Counted from the first letter of the stretch, positions 7,954 to 14,590 are shown. The stretch: 64,000 nucleotides of DNA from an uncultured Clostridia bacterium (GCA_937884975.1 CAKZZS010000009.1:20539-84538); one strand, 5' to 3'. The notes: generated by a model from the letters alone, not told the origin. Program-made: numbers and translations.

Positions 7954-8280
7954 ATGGCGAATGTTATTAGTATAAATATTGCAGATATTCTCAGAGCAAA
8001 AGGCATGACGCAAAAAGAACTTGCCGATGCTGCCGGAATAAACGAAGCTGCTATTAGCCACTATGTTAAGGGTGACAGAATTCCCAGGGGTTTAAATCTT
8101 GCCAGAATTGCTGATGCACTTGGCGTATCGTTAGATGAATTAAGACAGGAAAATGAAATCACCGGTCGTGACCATGACTTACAGGTTGCAAGGACGCTTA
8201 TTGCGCGAAACGCCTCAAATATGAGCAAGCAGGAAAAGATGGAATTCGTCAGTCTCTTGCTTGGTGAGTTGGAGAAATAA
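7954..8280 (+). CDS. XRE-family repressor (ImmR-like)
   Basis: A 108-residue DNA-binding protein. The N-terminal helix-turn-helix is clear (ILRAKGMTQKELADAAGINEAAISHYVKGDRIP), with a short C-terminal region. It follows a consensus promoter and a TTACAA palindrome that is its likely operator, and AAGGAGG at 7940-7946 precedes the ATG. Its stop overlaps the ATG of the ImmA-like protease as TAATG, the arrangement of the ICEBs1 ImmR/ImmA immunity module, in which the protease destroys the repressor to induce the element. The role in excision control here is inferred, since no recombinase gene is present to be controlled. Confidence 0.82.
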   Translation: MANVISINIADILRAKGMTQKELADAAGINEAAISHYVKGDRIPRGLNLARIADALGVSLDELRQENEITGRDHDLQVARTLIARNASNMSKQEKMEFVSLLLGELEK

Positions 8281-8834
8281 TGAAGTTATACGGTTCGGAT
8301 TATGAATTCCTGAAGAGAAATGTAGTTGCTTTATTCAAAGAATATAACGTAACATCATTTCCGATCAAGCCATTTGAGATTGCAGAAAAAATGAATATTA
8401 AATGTATTCCCTATAGTAGTTTGTCTAAAAAAGCCCGAACGCAAGCGCTTGAATATAGCAATGAAGGCTATTCTGTTGAGACAAATGATTATAAGTGGAT
8501 TATATATTATAATGATAGTTTTGCAAGAGGAACAATTAATAATATTATCATTCATGAGATTTCTCATTTTTGGCTTGGACATACTGGCGACGAAGACAAA
8601 AAAGAACGGGAAGAATCCGAAGCGTCATTTTTCGCAAAGTATGCGCTTACTCCCCCTGTTATTGCAGACAGGATACTATCTCAGTTTTCTGATGCAGAGT
8701 TTAAACTCTGGTTTGATTTATCTTGGCAAGGTGCAACAGGGGCGCGAGAATACTATGAGACATGGTTAAGAAGGCCGTATCAAGGTCTAACAGAATATGA
8801 AATCGACTTGTTAAACCTTAACGGGCTTAAATAA
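8280..8834 (+). CDS. ImmA/IrrE-family metallopeptidase
   Basis: A 184-residue anti-repressor protease. The zinc motif HEISHFWLGH (HExxH) lies near residues 98-107, followed by ESEASFFAKYALTP, which supplies the third ligand glutamate and the family's conserved helix. Family members cleave a cognate XRE repressor encoded next door, here the gene whose stop codon overlaps this start. The usual trigger is DNA damage or a cell-density signal; nothing here shows which. Length matches standalone ImmA proteins, and no extra domain is fused. Confidence 0.82.
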   Translation: MKLYGSDYEFLKRNVVALFKEYNVTSFPIKPFEIAEKMNIKCIPYSSLSKKARTQALEYSNEGYSVETNDYKWIIYYNDSFARGTINNIIIHEISHFWLGHTGDEDKKEREESEASFFAKYALTPPVIADRILSQFSDAEFKLWFDLSWQGATGAREYYETWLRRPYQGLTEYEIDLLNLNGLK

Positions 8835-8911
8835 AATAAAAAGGAGCGTGATGCTATTGATTTTGTAGTTTAAATTCAACAAAAAAATAATTAAATAAGG
8901 CAGGCGAAAAC

Positions 8912-9082
8912 ATGTTAAAAGTTAATAAAATAACACCGCCGACTGTGGGGACAGTCAAAACGGTGTCATTCGTTCGGATGTGTTCATCCTACATCTTGGT
9001 AACTGTATTATGCCATATCCGGACGAAAAATTCAAGTTTTTTTGAAAAAATATCAAGAATAATTGAACCGGAGGTAGCATAA
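8912..9082 (+). CDS. Possible 56-aa leader peptide
   Basis: An open frame from ATG 8912 (MLKVNKITPPTV...) to TAA 9080-9082, one base before the DUF4417 start, behind a weak AGGCAGG site. It has no recognised homology. The same DNA forms several strong RNA hairpins, so the frame may be an accident of a structured leader with no stop codons. Close spacing to the next start would allow translational coupling if it is real. Confidence 0.3.
   Translation: MLKVNKITPPTVGTVKTVSFVRMCSSYILVTVLCHIRTKNSSFFEKISRIIEPEVA
8933..9027 (+). ncRNA. Structured leader RNA upstream of DUF4417
   Basis: Two adjacent folds are visible. The first nests GACTGT-GGGG-ACAGTC (8941-8956) inside ACACCG/CGGTGT (8933-8938/8961-8966). 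The second pairs TTCGTTCGGAT (8969-8979) with ATCCGGACGAA (9017-9027) through 11 bp including one G-U. Inside it GGATG (8976-8980) could pair instead with CATCC (8985-8989), giving mutually exclusive hairpins. This suggests a cis-acting regulator or small RNA; no known family is assigned. Confidence 0.5.
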
Positions 9083-9083
9083 T

Positions 9084-9749
9084 ATGGCTATAAATAATTC
9101 CGCCCGTAACGGGTGCAAAGACGTTTTTCACTCTTTTTTGGTAAGGGATGCAGAGTTTGCTGGCAACCTTGAATTACCAGTATTAAAACCATCGTATTCC
9201 GTGCCGGAAAAGGTAATATCATTTTCAAAAGCAATTAGGTCAAACGACTACGGTTGCTGGGTTCATTTTTATGAGGATGATGTTAATTTTATAAGGATTT
9301 GGAATAATCCGCTGAAGTATCTACCTATACTGACAAAGTTTAAGGGCGTTATATCTCCTGATTTCAGCTTGTATCGGGACATGCCCTTGGTAATGCAGCA
9401 GTGGAATATTTATCGCAACAGAGCAATTGCACATTGGCTTCAGGCCAATGGCATTGATGTGATTCCGAATATCAGATTTGCTGATGACAGAACCTACGAT
9501 GACTGCTGTGTTGGCATTGAAAAACACTCGGTTATCGCAATAGGAACTCATGGCTGTGTCAAGGTTCGGCAAGATAGGCAGTTCTTAATGGACGGTCTTG
9601 ACTATGTAGTAAAACAATTAGAACCAGCGGTAATTGTAGTTTACGGAACTGCACCGAGTTATATTTTCGATAAGTATATTAAGATGGGTATCCGCATTGT
9701 ACAGTTTCATAGCGAATATCACTTATCCCGAAAGGCGGTGAGCGCCTAA
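9084..9749 (+). CDS. DUF4417-family protein
   Basis: A 221-residue protein that resembles DUF4417 proteins, common on phages and conjugative elements of Firmicutes and of unknown function. Recognisable stretches are VHFYEDDVNFIRIWNNPLKYL, GVISPDFSLYRDMP followed by QQWNIYRNRA, and the late strand-loop IVVYGTAPSYIFDKY. No catalytic motif is evident. GGAGG at 9070-9074 precedes ATG 9084. The stop overlaps the next start as TAATG, so it is translated with the toxin-like gene and its partners. The structured leader upstream probably controls the whole operon. Confidence 0.7.
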   Translation: MAINNSARNGCKDVFHSFLVRDAEFAGNLELPVLKPSYSVPEKVISFSKAIRSNDYGCWVHFYEDDVNFIRIWNNPLKYLPILTKFKGVISPDFSLYRDMPLVMQQWNIYRNRAIAHWLQANGIDVIPNIRFADDRTYDDCCVGIEKHSVIAIGTHGCVKVRQDRQFLMDGLDYVVKQLEPAVIVVYGTAPSYIFDKYIKMGIRIVQFHSEYHLSRKAVSA

Positions 9750-10165
9750 TGGGAACCGGATTACACGGCGGGTTTGGCGGTGGAACTCAAGGTGCAAAAA
9801 ACGACATTCCGCCTATTAAGGCTAATAAAGATTTGCGTTATAGCAAAAAGAAAACGGTTGGGTACTTGCTTAATCCAGACCATCCAATAGGTGGGTCAAA
9901 GGCAAAATTTATGAGAGATGTATTGGGTTACACTCAAGAAGATGCTAAAATCTTTCACAAGAATGTTGTTGCTTCTATTAAGAATAGAATTCCGGAGAAG
10001 ACCGTTGAAACCACATTTGGAATTAAACATACCTATCAAACACAGCTAGTTAGTAAAGGCGGTAAGTCGGTATATGCAAATGTTGTTGTGGTTGTTCAAA
10101 AGGATAACGGACGAATAACATACAAAATAGTAACGATATATCCCGACAAGAAGGAGGGCAAATAA
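9749..10165 (+). CDS. Orphan toxin-like protein (DUF6883-like)
   Basis: A 138-residue protein with a glycine-rich leader (MGTGLHGGFGGGTQGAKND) of the type that joins polymorphic toxin C-termini to their carriers. It is followed by a domain beginning YLLNPDHPIGGSKAKFMRDVLGY and ending in alternating strands (ANVVVVVQKDNGRITYKIVTIYP). This resembles DUF6883, a domain I recall from toxin-type loci next to DUF4926 genes. The gene is complete, with TAATG coupling to both neighbours, so it is an independent small gene rather than a broken toxin tail. A toxin role with the downstream gene as antidote is inference; activity is unknown. Confidence 0.55.
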   Translation: MGTGLHGGFGGGTQGAKNDIPPIKANKDLRYSKKKTVGYLLNPDHPIGGSKAKFMRDVLGYTQEDAKIFHKNVVASIKNRIPEKTVETTFGIKHTYQTQLVSKGGKSVYANVVVVVQKDNGRITYKIVTIYPDKKEGK

Positions 10166-10362
10166 TGAAAGAGTTAGATGCAGTAAAGCTTGTTGAAGAA
10201 TTTGAAGGTCTCCCTGCTGAAACAGAAGGCACAATCGTTCATGAATATGACGGGTCAGCCTTTGAAGTTGAGTTTTTCGACAAAGAAGGCAATACCATTG
10301 ATGTAATTACAACACCCGCAAAACTGTTAAAACTCACATGGGAGTATAATGGGGAGGATTAA
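10165..10362 (+). CDS. DUF4926-family protein, probable partner/immunity
   Basis: A 65-residue protein with the DUF4926 pattern: LDAVKLVEEFEGLPAETEG, GTIVHEYDGSAFEVEFFDKEG, then a short strand VITTPAKLLKL. Such proteins look like small beta-barrels and recur beside DUF6883-type genes. The ATG overlaps the upstream stop (TAATG), ensuring matched synthesis, as expected for an antidote. It is acidic, as immunity proteins often are. No experimental role can be read from the sequence. Confidence 0.6.
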   Translation: MKELDAVKLVEEFEGLPAETEGTIVHEYDGSAFEVEFFDKEGNTIDVITTPAKLLKLTWEYNGED

Positions 10363-10365
10363 CAA

Positions 10366-10611
10366 ATGACAAAAGAGAAGTTATTAGAGTATTTGTCCTG
10401 CGGTCGAGAGATTGAATTTAAGTATAATGAGAAGATGTACTCTATCACACAGGGTGTTTTAGACGGAAAACATGTTTTGTCTTTTTGCGAATTCAATCTG
10501 GAAACGACTGAAGTTGAAAAACCCGAAGAGGTTCTTGACATTGAACGGGACGGAAAAACTGTTCTAACAATGATAGAATCAATAAGCGATGACGATATTT
10601 GGATTTATTAA
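10366..10611 (+). CDS. Small acidic protein, possible second immunity protein
   Basis: An 81-residue acidic protein (MTKEKLLEYLSCGREIEF ... SDDDIWIY) that I cannot assign to a named family. It has an N-terminal helix followed by strands and resembles small proteins often found in toxin/immunity clusters of Firmicutes. It starts three bases after the DUF4926 stop and ends just before a strong terminator, so it is the last gene of the operon. Confidence 0.55.
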   Translation: MTKEKLLEYLSCGREIEFKYNEKMYSITQGVLDGKHVLSFCEFNLETTEVEKPEEVLDIERDGKTVLTMIESISDDDIWIY

Positions 10612-10628
10612 CAGATAGTCAAATTTAA

Positions 10629-10670
10629 TACCCTCCAAGAGCATAACGCTTTTGGAGGGTAATTTTTTTA
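10629..10670 (+). terminator. Terminator of the element's operon
   Basis: Stem TACCCTCCAA/TTGGAGGGTA with an imperfect loop, followed by AATTTTTTTATTTT. Confidence 0.88.
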
Positions 10671-10733
10671 TTTTCAATACAGGTTGAACCGTTAATTATG
10701 CGTTCGCGTAAACAAAGTTACACGAACTCTGAA

Positions 10734-10831
10734 ATTAGCAAGATTTTTTGCAAAAATTTTTTGCGATTAGCAAAATGAGCATTTTCATTAGCAAAAATCG
10801 GGTTTTTCTTGCTAATCATTAGCAGGCTAAT
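10734..10831. repeat. Right cluster of ATTAGCAA sites
   Basis: ATTAGCAA at 10734-10741, 10766-10773 and 10787-10794; TTGCTAAT (inverted) at 10809-10816; ATTAGCAG at 10818-10825; and a partial inverted copy to 10831. With the three copies at 7615-7678 they bracket the gene-bearing part of the element. Nearby ACACGAAC (10721-10728), GTCCGTGT (10835-10842) and ACACGGAC (11046-11053) form a second, smaller motif set. The 10671-10900 stretch holds no gene. Confidence 0.65.
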
Positions 10832-10900
10832 TTTGTCCGTGTGAGCGAGTTCACTTTTTACTTATCCTCAAAAGTTCATTTCATTATTTAGTGTTTCAGT

Positions 10901-10951
10901 AAAAAATCGAAGCGCTGAAAAGTGGCTTAAAATAAGGCTTTCCAACGCTTC
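10901..10951 (-). terminator. Terminator of the element's tRNA-Arg(CCT)
   Basis: On the minus strand GAAGCG pairs with CGCTTC around an inner imperfect stem (GGAAAG with the CTTTTC region), followed by GATTTTTT. It lies three bases past the tRNA CCA end. Confidence 0.75.
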
Positions 10952-10953
10952 TT

Positions 10954-11030
10954 TGGCACCCACGATTGGAGTCGAACCAACGGCCTACCGCTTAGGAGGC
11001 GGTCGCTCTATCCTACTGAGCTACGTGGGC
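10954..11030 (-). tRNA. tRNA-Arg(CCT), carried by the element
   Basis: A complete 77-nt cloverleaf with encoded CCA. The acceptor GCCCACG/CGTGGGT ends in a G-U pair; the D arm is GCTC/GAGC; the anticodon stem ACCGC/GCGGT encloses CTCCTAA (anticodon CCT); the T arm GTTGG/CCAAT has one G-U or mispair at its end. It differs from the split gene in nearly every stem, so it is not a duplicate of it. It lies 55 bases downstream of the orphan 5' half, where the original tRNA promoter can transcribe it. Confidence 0.92.
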
Positions 11031-11046
11031 ATATGAACTTTTGTTA

Positions 11047-11081
11047 CACGGACTTTTTCCCGCAGTCCGTGGGACGTCCCA
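11047..11081. other. Palindromes at the right end of the element
   Basis: CACGGACT (11047-11054) pairs with AGTCCGTG (11064-11071), followed immediately by the perfect palindrome TGGGACGTCCCA (11070-11081), four bases before the right core. These may be recombinase-accessory sites or processing signals between the orphan tRNA half and the intact tRNA. Confidence 0.45.
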
Positions 11082-11084
11082 GCA

Positions 11085-11092
11085 CTTAGGAG
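11085..11092. other. Right attachment core
   Basis: CTTAGGAG, identical to the left core at 7520-7527, at the exact point where the 5' tRNA half stops matching. Confidence 0.75.
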
Positions 11093-11123
11093 AGGCTTGT
11101 TATATCCATTTAACTATGGAGGC
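11086..11123 (-). pseudogene. 5' half of a tRNA-Arg(CCT), cut in the anticodon loop
   Basis: Minus strand: acceptor GCCTCCA, TA, D arm GTTA/TAAC, anticodon strand AGCCT and loop CTCCTAA; then tRNA homology ends. It complements the 3' half at 7484-7527 in both the anticodon and acceptor stems. It keeps the promoter side of the original gene. Confidence 0.85.
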
Positions 11124-11136
11124 ATTTTTAAGGTAA

Positions 11137-11245
11137 GGTTCTTATTACGAGCAAAGCGAGTAACAAGGTTCTGAGCAACGGCTCGGGTTCTTATTACGAG
11201 CAAAGCGAGTAACAAGGTTCTGAGCCAACGGCTCAGGTTCTTATT
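11137..11245. repeat. Tandem 49-50 bp repeats
   Basis: Two units (11137-11185 and 11186-11235) begin GGTTCTTATTACGAGC and differ by a few bases; a ten-base third start runs into a second truncated tRNA. Each unit contains GAGC(C)AACGGCTC, a short hairpin. Function unknown. Confidence 0.7.
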
Positions 11246-11267
11246 CTATCCGTTGAACTATCGGGGC
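11236..11267 (-). pseudogene. 5' half of another tRNA, broken in its anticodon loop
   Basis: Minus strand: acceptor GCCCCGA, TA, D arm GTTC/GAAT, loop containing AACGGATA and anticodon strand AGAAC, then CT and unrelated repeat sequence. It resembles clostridial tRNA-Arg (perhaps TCT), but the anticodon is missing so identity is not proven. No 3' half was found in the window. Confidence 0.6.
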
Positions 11268-11290
11268 AAATATTCTTTTCGCAAGGAATA

Positions 11291-11319
11291 ATTTTAGCAG
11301 AACATAATAAGTTTGTCAA
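11291..11319 (-). promoter_or_regulatory. Promoter of the former tRNA-Arg operon
   Basis: Minus-strand TTGACA (11319-11314), 17-base spacer and TAAAAT (11296-11291). It reads through the truncated tRNA, the tandem repeats and the orphan 5' half into the element's intact tRNA-Arg(CCT), ending at the terminator near 10901. Confidence 0.75.
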
Positions 11320-11329
11320 CCAATAATCC

Positions 11330-11405
11330 GTAGGGGCTGACGAGGTCGTCAGCCCGCGGATTATGATGTAACTTTATTCGGGATGTCCGGGAGGTCGTCC
11401 CCTAC
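11330..11405. repeat. GTAGGGG...CCCCTAC intergenic element, copy 1
   Basis: A 76-bp palindromic unit with terminal inverted repeats GTAGGGG and CCCCTAC and an internal ATTCGGGATG. Related units are at 29641-29730 and 63865-63933, with degenerate ones near 25568 and 52925. Probably a non-coding miniature element. Confidence 0.6.
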
Positions 11406-11417
11406 AATAACCTGTTA

Positions 11418-13199
11418 TTATTCCTGTATCTTTGTGATTTCAAGCGCAAGCTCGTCAAGCTGAATTTTATCAATAGCCGACGGCGCGCCGCTCATAGGCT
11501 CGCTTGCATTCTGCACCTTCGGGAACGCGACTACGTCGCGAAGCGAATCGACTCCGCAAATGAGCATTGCAAGTCGGTCAAGACCGATGCCCATTCCCCC
11601 GTGAGGCGGAGCAGCATAGTGGTATGCGTCAACAAGGAAGCCGAATTTTGCGTCAATTTCCTCCCGGGTCATACCCAAAAGCTCAAACATTTTATTCTGA
11701 AGAGCGCAGTCGGTAATTCTCATCGAACCTGATGACAGCTCGATTCCGTTGAGGACAAGGTCAAACGCCTGCGCCTTAACCTTGGATTTATCCGTATCAA
11801 GATACTGAATGCTCTCATCAAGCGGCATTGTAAACGGATGGTGAGCAGCAACCCATTCACCCGTCTCCTCATCAAGCTCAAAGAACGGCATTTCGGTAAT
11901 CCAAAGGAAATTCCACTTATTTTCGGGAATTATATTAAGCTCCTTTGCAACGAGCAGTCGCAACGCGCCCATAATCATAAGAGCTTTTCTCGTCTTATCC
12001 GAAACAATAAACGCCGCGTCTCCCTTTTCAACGCCGAGTGTGTTCATTAGCTCGTCAAGCTCGCCCTCTTTTAAGAACTTTGCAAAAGAGCAGTTTGGCT
12101 GTTCGTCGGCAAAACGGATGTAAGCCAGTCCCTTTGCGCCGATTCCCTTTGCGTGCTCGGTCAGCTTGTCGATTTTCTTTCTTGAATATTCGGCTGCGCC
12201 GCCCTTTGCAACAATTGCCTTAACCGAACCGCCGTTTAATACGGTATCCTTAAACACCGAAAAATCGGTCTTTGCCGCCCAGTCTGAAATATCCTGAATT
12301 TTCATATCAAAGCGAGTGTCGGGCTTATCCGAGCCATAGGAATTCATAGCCTCTTCAAAGGTCATTCTCGGAAGCTTTTCGGGCACGTCAACATCAAGGG
12401 TTTCTTTCATAAGACGTTTTATGAAGCCCTCCGCCATAGTCATAATTCCGTCACAGTCAACAAACGACATTTCAAGGTCTATCTGCGTGAATTCCGGCTG
12501 ACGGTCGGCGCGCAAATCCTCATCCCTGAAGCAACGCGCAAGCTGAATATAGCGGTCAAAGCCGGCTATCATGGTAAGCTGCTTATAAATCTGCGGCGAC
12601 TGCGGAAGCGCATAAAATTTACCGTTATGAACTCTTGAGGGGACAACATAGTCTCTTGCGCCCTCGGGAGTGGACTTAATCATCATAGGGGTTTCTATTT
12701 CAATAAAATCGTTTTCATAGAAATAGTCCCTTGCGATTTTTGCGATTTTATGGCGCATTAGAATATTTTTCTGAAGGTCGGGACGGCGAAGGTCAAGATA
12801 GCGGTATTTAAGCCTCATCGCTTCGCTGGTATTGCTGTTTTCAACTATTTCAAACGGCGTGGTTTCAGCCTTTGAAAGAATTCTTAAATCCCTTACCTCA
12901 AGCTCAATATCGCCCGTGGGAATTTCCTTATTCTTGCTTGAACGCTCGCGGATAATACCCTTTGCCATTACAACGTACTCACTGCGAAGCGTAAACGCCT
13001 TGTCAAAAACCGCCTTATCGCTGTTCTCGTCAAAGGCGAGCTGAAGAATACCCGTACGGTCCCTTAAATCAACAAAAATGAGCGAGCCGAGGTCCCTCTG
13101 ACGCTGTACCCAGCCGCCGACGGTAACCTCTTTTCCGATATCGCTTTCTCTGAACGTGCCGCAGTAGGCGGTGCGTTTTAAGCCTGTCATTTTATCCAT
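11418..13199 (-). CDS. aspS: Aspartyl-tRNA synthetase
   Basis: Charges tRNA-Asp. The 593-residue length is that of the bacterial type with the GAD insertion domain. An N-terminal OB-fold anticodon domain (VGGWVQRQRDLGSLIFVDLRDRTG) is followed by class II motif 2 (FRDEDLRADRQPEFTQ) and motif 3 (GMGIGLDRLAML). The ATG overlaps the hisS stop as TAATG with GGAGG nine bases upstream, so the two synthetases are co-translated. Whether it is discriminating or also charges tRNA-Asn cannot be settled here. No T-box leader was seen upstream of the pair. Confidence 0.97.
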   Translation of the reverse strand: MDKMTGLKRTAYCGTFRESDIGKEVTVGGWVQRQRDLGSLIFVDLRDRTGILQLAFDENSDKAVFDKAFTLRSEYVVMAKGIIRERSSKNKEIPTGDIELEVRDLRILSKAETTPFEIVENSNTSEAMRLKYRYLDLRRPDLQKNILMRHKIAKIARDYFYENDFIEIETPMMIKSTPEGARDYVVPSRVHNGKFYALPQSPQIYKQLTMIAGFDRYIQLARCFRDEDLRADRQPEFTQIDLEMSFVDCDGIMTMAEGFIKRLMKETLDVDVPEKLPRMTFEEAMNSYGSDKPDTRFDMKIQDISDWAAKTDFSVFKDTVLNGGSVKAIVAKGGAAEYSRKKIDKLTEHAKGIGAKGLAYIRFADEQPNCSFAKFLKEGELDELMNTLGVEKGDAAFIVSDKTRKALMIMGALRLLVAKELNIIPENKWNFLWITEMPFFELDEETGEWVAAHHPFTMPLDESIQYLDTDKSKVKAQAFDLVLNGIELSSGSMRITDCALQNKMFELLGMTREEIDAKFGFLVDAYHYAAPPHGGMGIGLDRLAMLICGVDSLRDVVAFPKVQNASEPMSGAPSAIDKIQLDELALEITKIQE

Positions 13200-14536
13200 T
13201 AGTTTTCGCCTCCGAGTATTGCTGTTAAATCCGCGTCATTTCCAAGGTCAAAGTCCTTGAGCGCATTTTCAAGCGCCTTTGTCTGAAAATCCGAAGCAAA
13301 GGCGTCAAGACTGATTTCTTCCTCTGTTCCGTCCTCCATATTTTTAATTCTGACCCTGCCGCTTTCAAGCTCGCTTTCGCCGAGCACGGTTGTATATGCG
13401 GCGCCGATTTTGTTTGCATATTTCATCTGCGCTTTGAGGCTTCTTCCGACAACGTCGTACTGAACCGACATTCCCTCTTTGCGAAGCTCATATCCGAGCT
13501 TGGCAGCCTTGAGCGCGCTTTTTTCATCCATTGAGACGATATACAGGTCGCACTTCTTCCTTTCGGGGAAGGCAACGCCCTGCTTTTCCATAAGAAGAAG
13601 CAGTCTTTCAAGTCCGAGTCCGAAGCCACACGCGGGAGTCGGATTTCCGCCGAGCTGCTCAACCAGTCCGTCATATCTTCCACCGCCGCAGACGGTTCCC
13701 TGCGCGCCGATTTCGGAAGAAACGAATTCAAAAACGGTTCTTGTATAATAATCAAGCCCTCTTACAATAGTGGGGTTTACTTTATATTCAATTCCCATAG
13801 CGTCAAGCTGATTTTTAACGGACTCAAAATGCTCTTTACAGTCGTCACAAAGATAGTCAAGGACTACGGGCGCGTCCTTACTTATCTTTTTACATTCGGG
13901 GTTTTTGCAGTCAAGAATACGCATGGGGTTTTTGTCAAGTCTTTCAAGACAGGTGTCGCACAGCATTTCCTTTTTTGACTCAAAATATTCCTTTAACGCC
14001 TTGTAGTAATTCTTTCTGCATTCGGGACAGCCTATTGAATTTATTTCAAGGCTTATGTTTTCAACTCCGAGGTAGTCAAAAATCTCACGGGCAAGCGAAA
14101 TGATTTCCGCGTCAGCCGAGGGACTCGACGCGCCGAAATTTTCAACTCCGAACTGATGGAACTCACGAAGCCTGCCTGCCTGCGGCTTTTCGTAACGGTA
14201 ACAGGAGGTTATATAGCTCATCTTCTGCGGAGCGCCGTCGTTGAAAAGACCGTGCTCAAGATAAGCCCTGACCGCGCCGGCGGTACCCTCGGGACGAAGG
14301 GTAATGCTTCTGCCGCCCTTGTCGTCAAAGGTATACATTTCTTTCTGAACAACATCCGTGGTTTCGCCGACTCCGCGCGAAAAAAGCTCCGTATGCTCAA
14401 AAACAGGCGTGCGAATTTCAAAAAAGCCGAAATTTTCAGCCGTCTCACGCATCGCCGCTTCAAGATACTGGATTTTATTGCTTTCATTCGGCAGGGTGTC
14501 AACAGTACCCTTTATTGCTTTTGTAACAAGTTCCAT
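13199..14536 (-). CDS. hisS: Histidyl-tRNA synthetase
   Basis: Charges tRNA-His (445 aa). Class II motif 2 (YRYEKPQAGRLREFHQFGVE) and the family motif RGLDYYTRTVFEF are present. Between them is a cysteine-rich insertion (CPECRKN ... CDTCLERL ... CKNPECK ... CDDCKEH) that is typical of some clostridial enzymes and probably binds zinc. It is first in the hisS-aspS operon, with GTAGGAG ahead of the ATG. Confidence 0.96.
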   Translation of the reverse strand: MELVTKAIKGTVDTLPNESNKIQYLEAAMRETAENFGFFEIRTPVFEHTELFSRGVGETTDVVQKEMYTFDDKGGRSITLRPEGTAGAVRAYLEHGLFNDGAPQKMSYITSCYRYEKPQAGRLREFHQFGVENFGASSPSADAEIISLAREIFDYLGVENISLEINSIGCPECRKNYYKALKEYFESKKEMLCDTCLERLDKNPMRILDCKNPECKKISKDAPVVLDYLCDDCKEHFESVKNQLDAMGIEYKVNPTIVRGLDYYTRTVFEFVSSEIGAQGTVCGGGRYDGLVEQLGGNPTPACGFGLGLERLLLLMEKQGVAFPERKKCDLYIVSMDEKSALKAAKLGYELRKEGMSVQYDVVGRSLKAQMKYANKIGAAYTTVLGESELESGRVRIKNMEDGTEEEISLDAFASDFQTKALENALKDFDLGNDADLTAILGGEN

Positions 14537-14558
14537 ATTCTTTACTCCTACATAAGAA

Positions 14559-14583
14559 CGGGAGTACAGCTTCTGTACTCCCG
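14559..14583 (-). terminator. Hairpin between mgsA and hisS
   Basis: An 11-bp perfect stem (CGGGAGTACAG with its complement) and three-base loop directly after the mgsA stop. The following T-run is weak, so termination may be partial. Confidence 0.6.
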
Positions 14584-14590
14584 AAAATAA

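Larger units (their letters stand above)
7520..11092. mobile_element. Integrase-less integrated element splitting tRNA-Arg(CCT)
   Basis: Bounded by direct copies of the 8-bp core CTTAGGAG (7520-7527 and 11085-11092), each at the anticodon-loop break of one tRNA half. The unit between copies is about 3.57 kb. It contains an ImmR/ImmA-type regulatory pair, a structured leader with a 56-codon frame, DUF4417, a toxin-like and a DUF4926 gene, one more small gene, and a complete tRNA-Arg(CCT). ATTAGCAA repeats cluster just inside each end, as arm-type recombinase sites do. No integrase, relaxase or structural gene is present, so mobility would need a recombinase supplied in trans, or the element is a remnant. 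The boundaries are seen directly; the mobility class is inferred. Confidence 0.78.

Noticed and set aside
10954..11123. Simple tandem duplication of one tRNA-Arg(CCT)
   Set aside because: The intact tRNA and the 5' half differ in acceptor, D and anticodon stems, so one is not a recent copy of the other.
11137..11245. Possible CRISPR array
   Set aside because: The 49-50 bp units abut directly with no unique spacers, there are only two, and no cas gene is present.
14537..14590. T-box or other aminoacyl-tRNA-sensing leader before hisS-aspS
   Set aside because: The leader is only about 55 bases and holds a simple hairpin; no T-box consensus is present.
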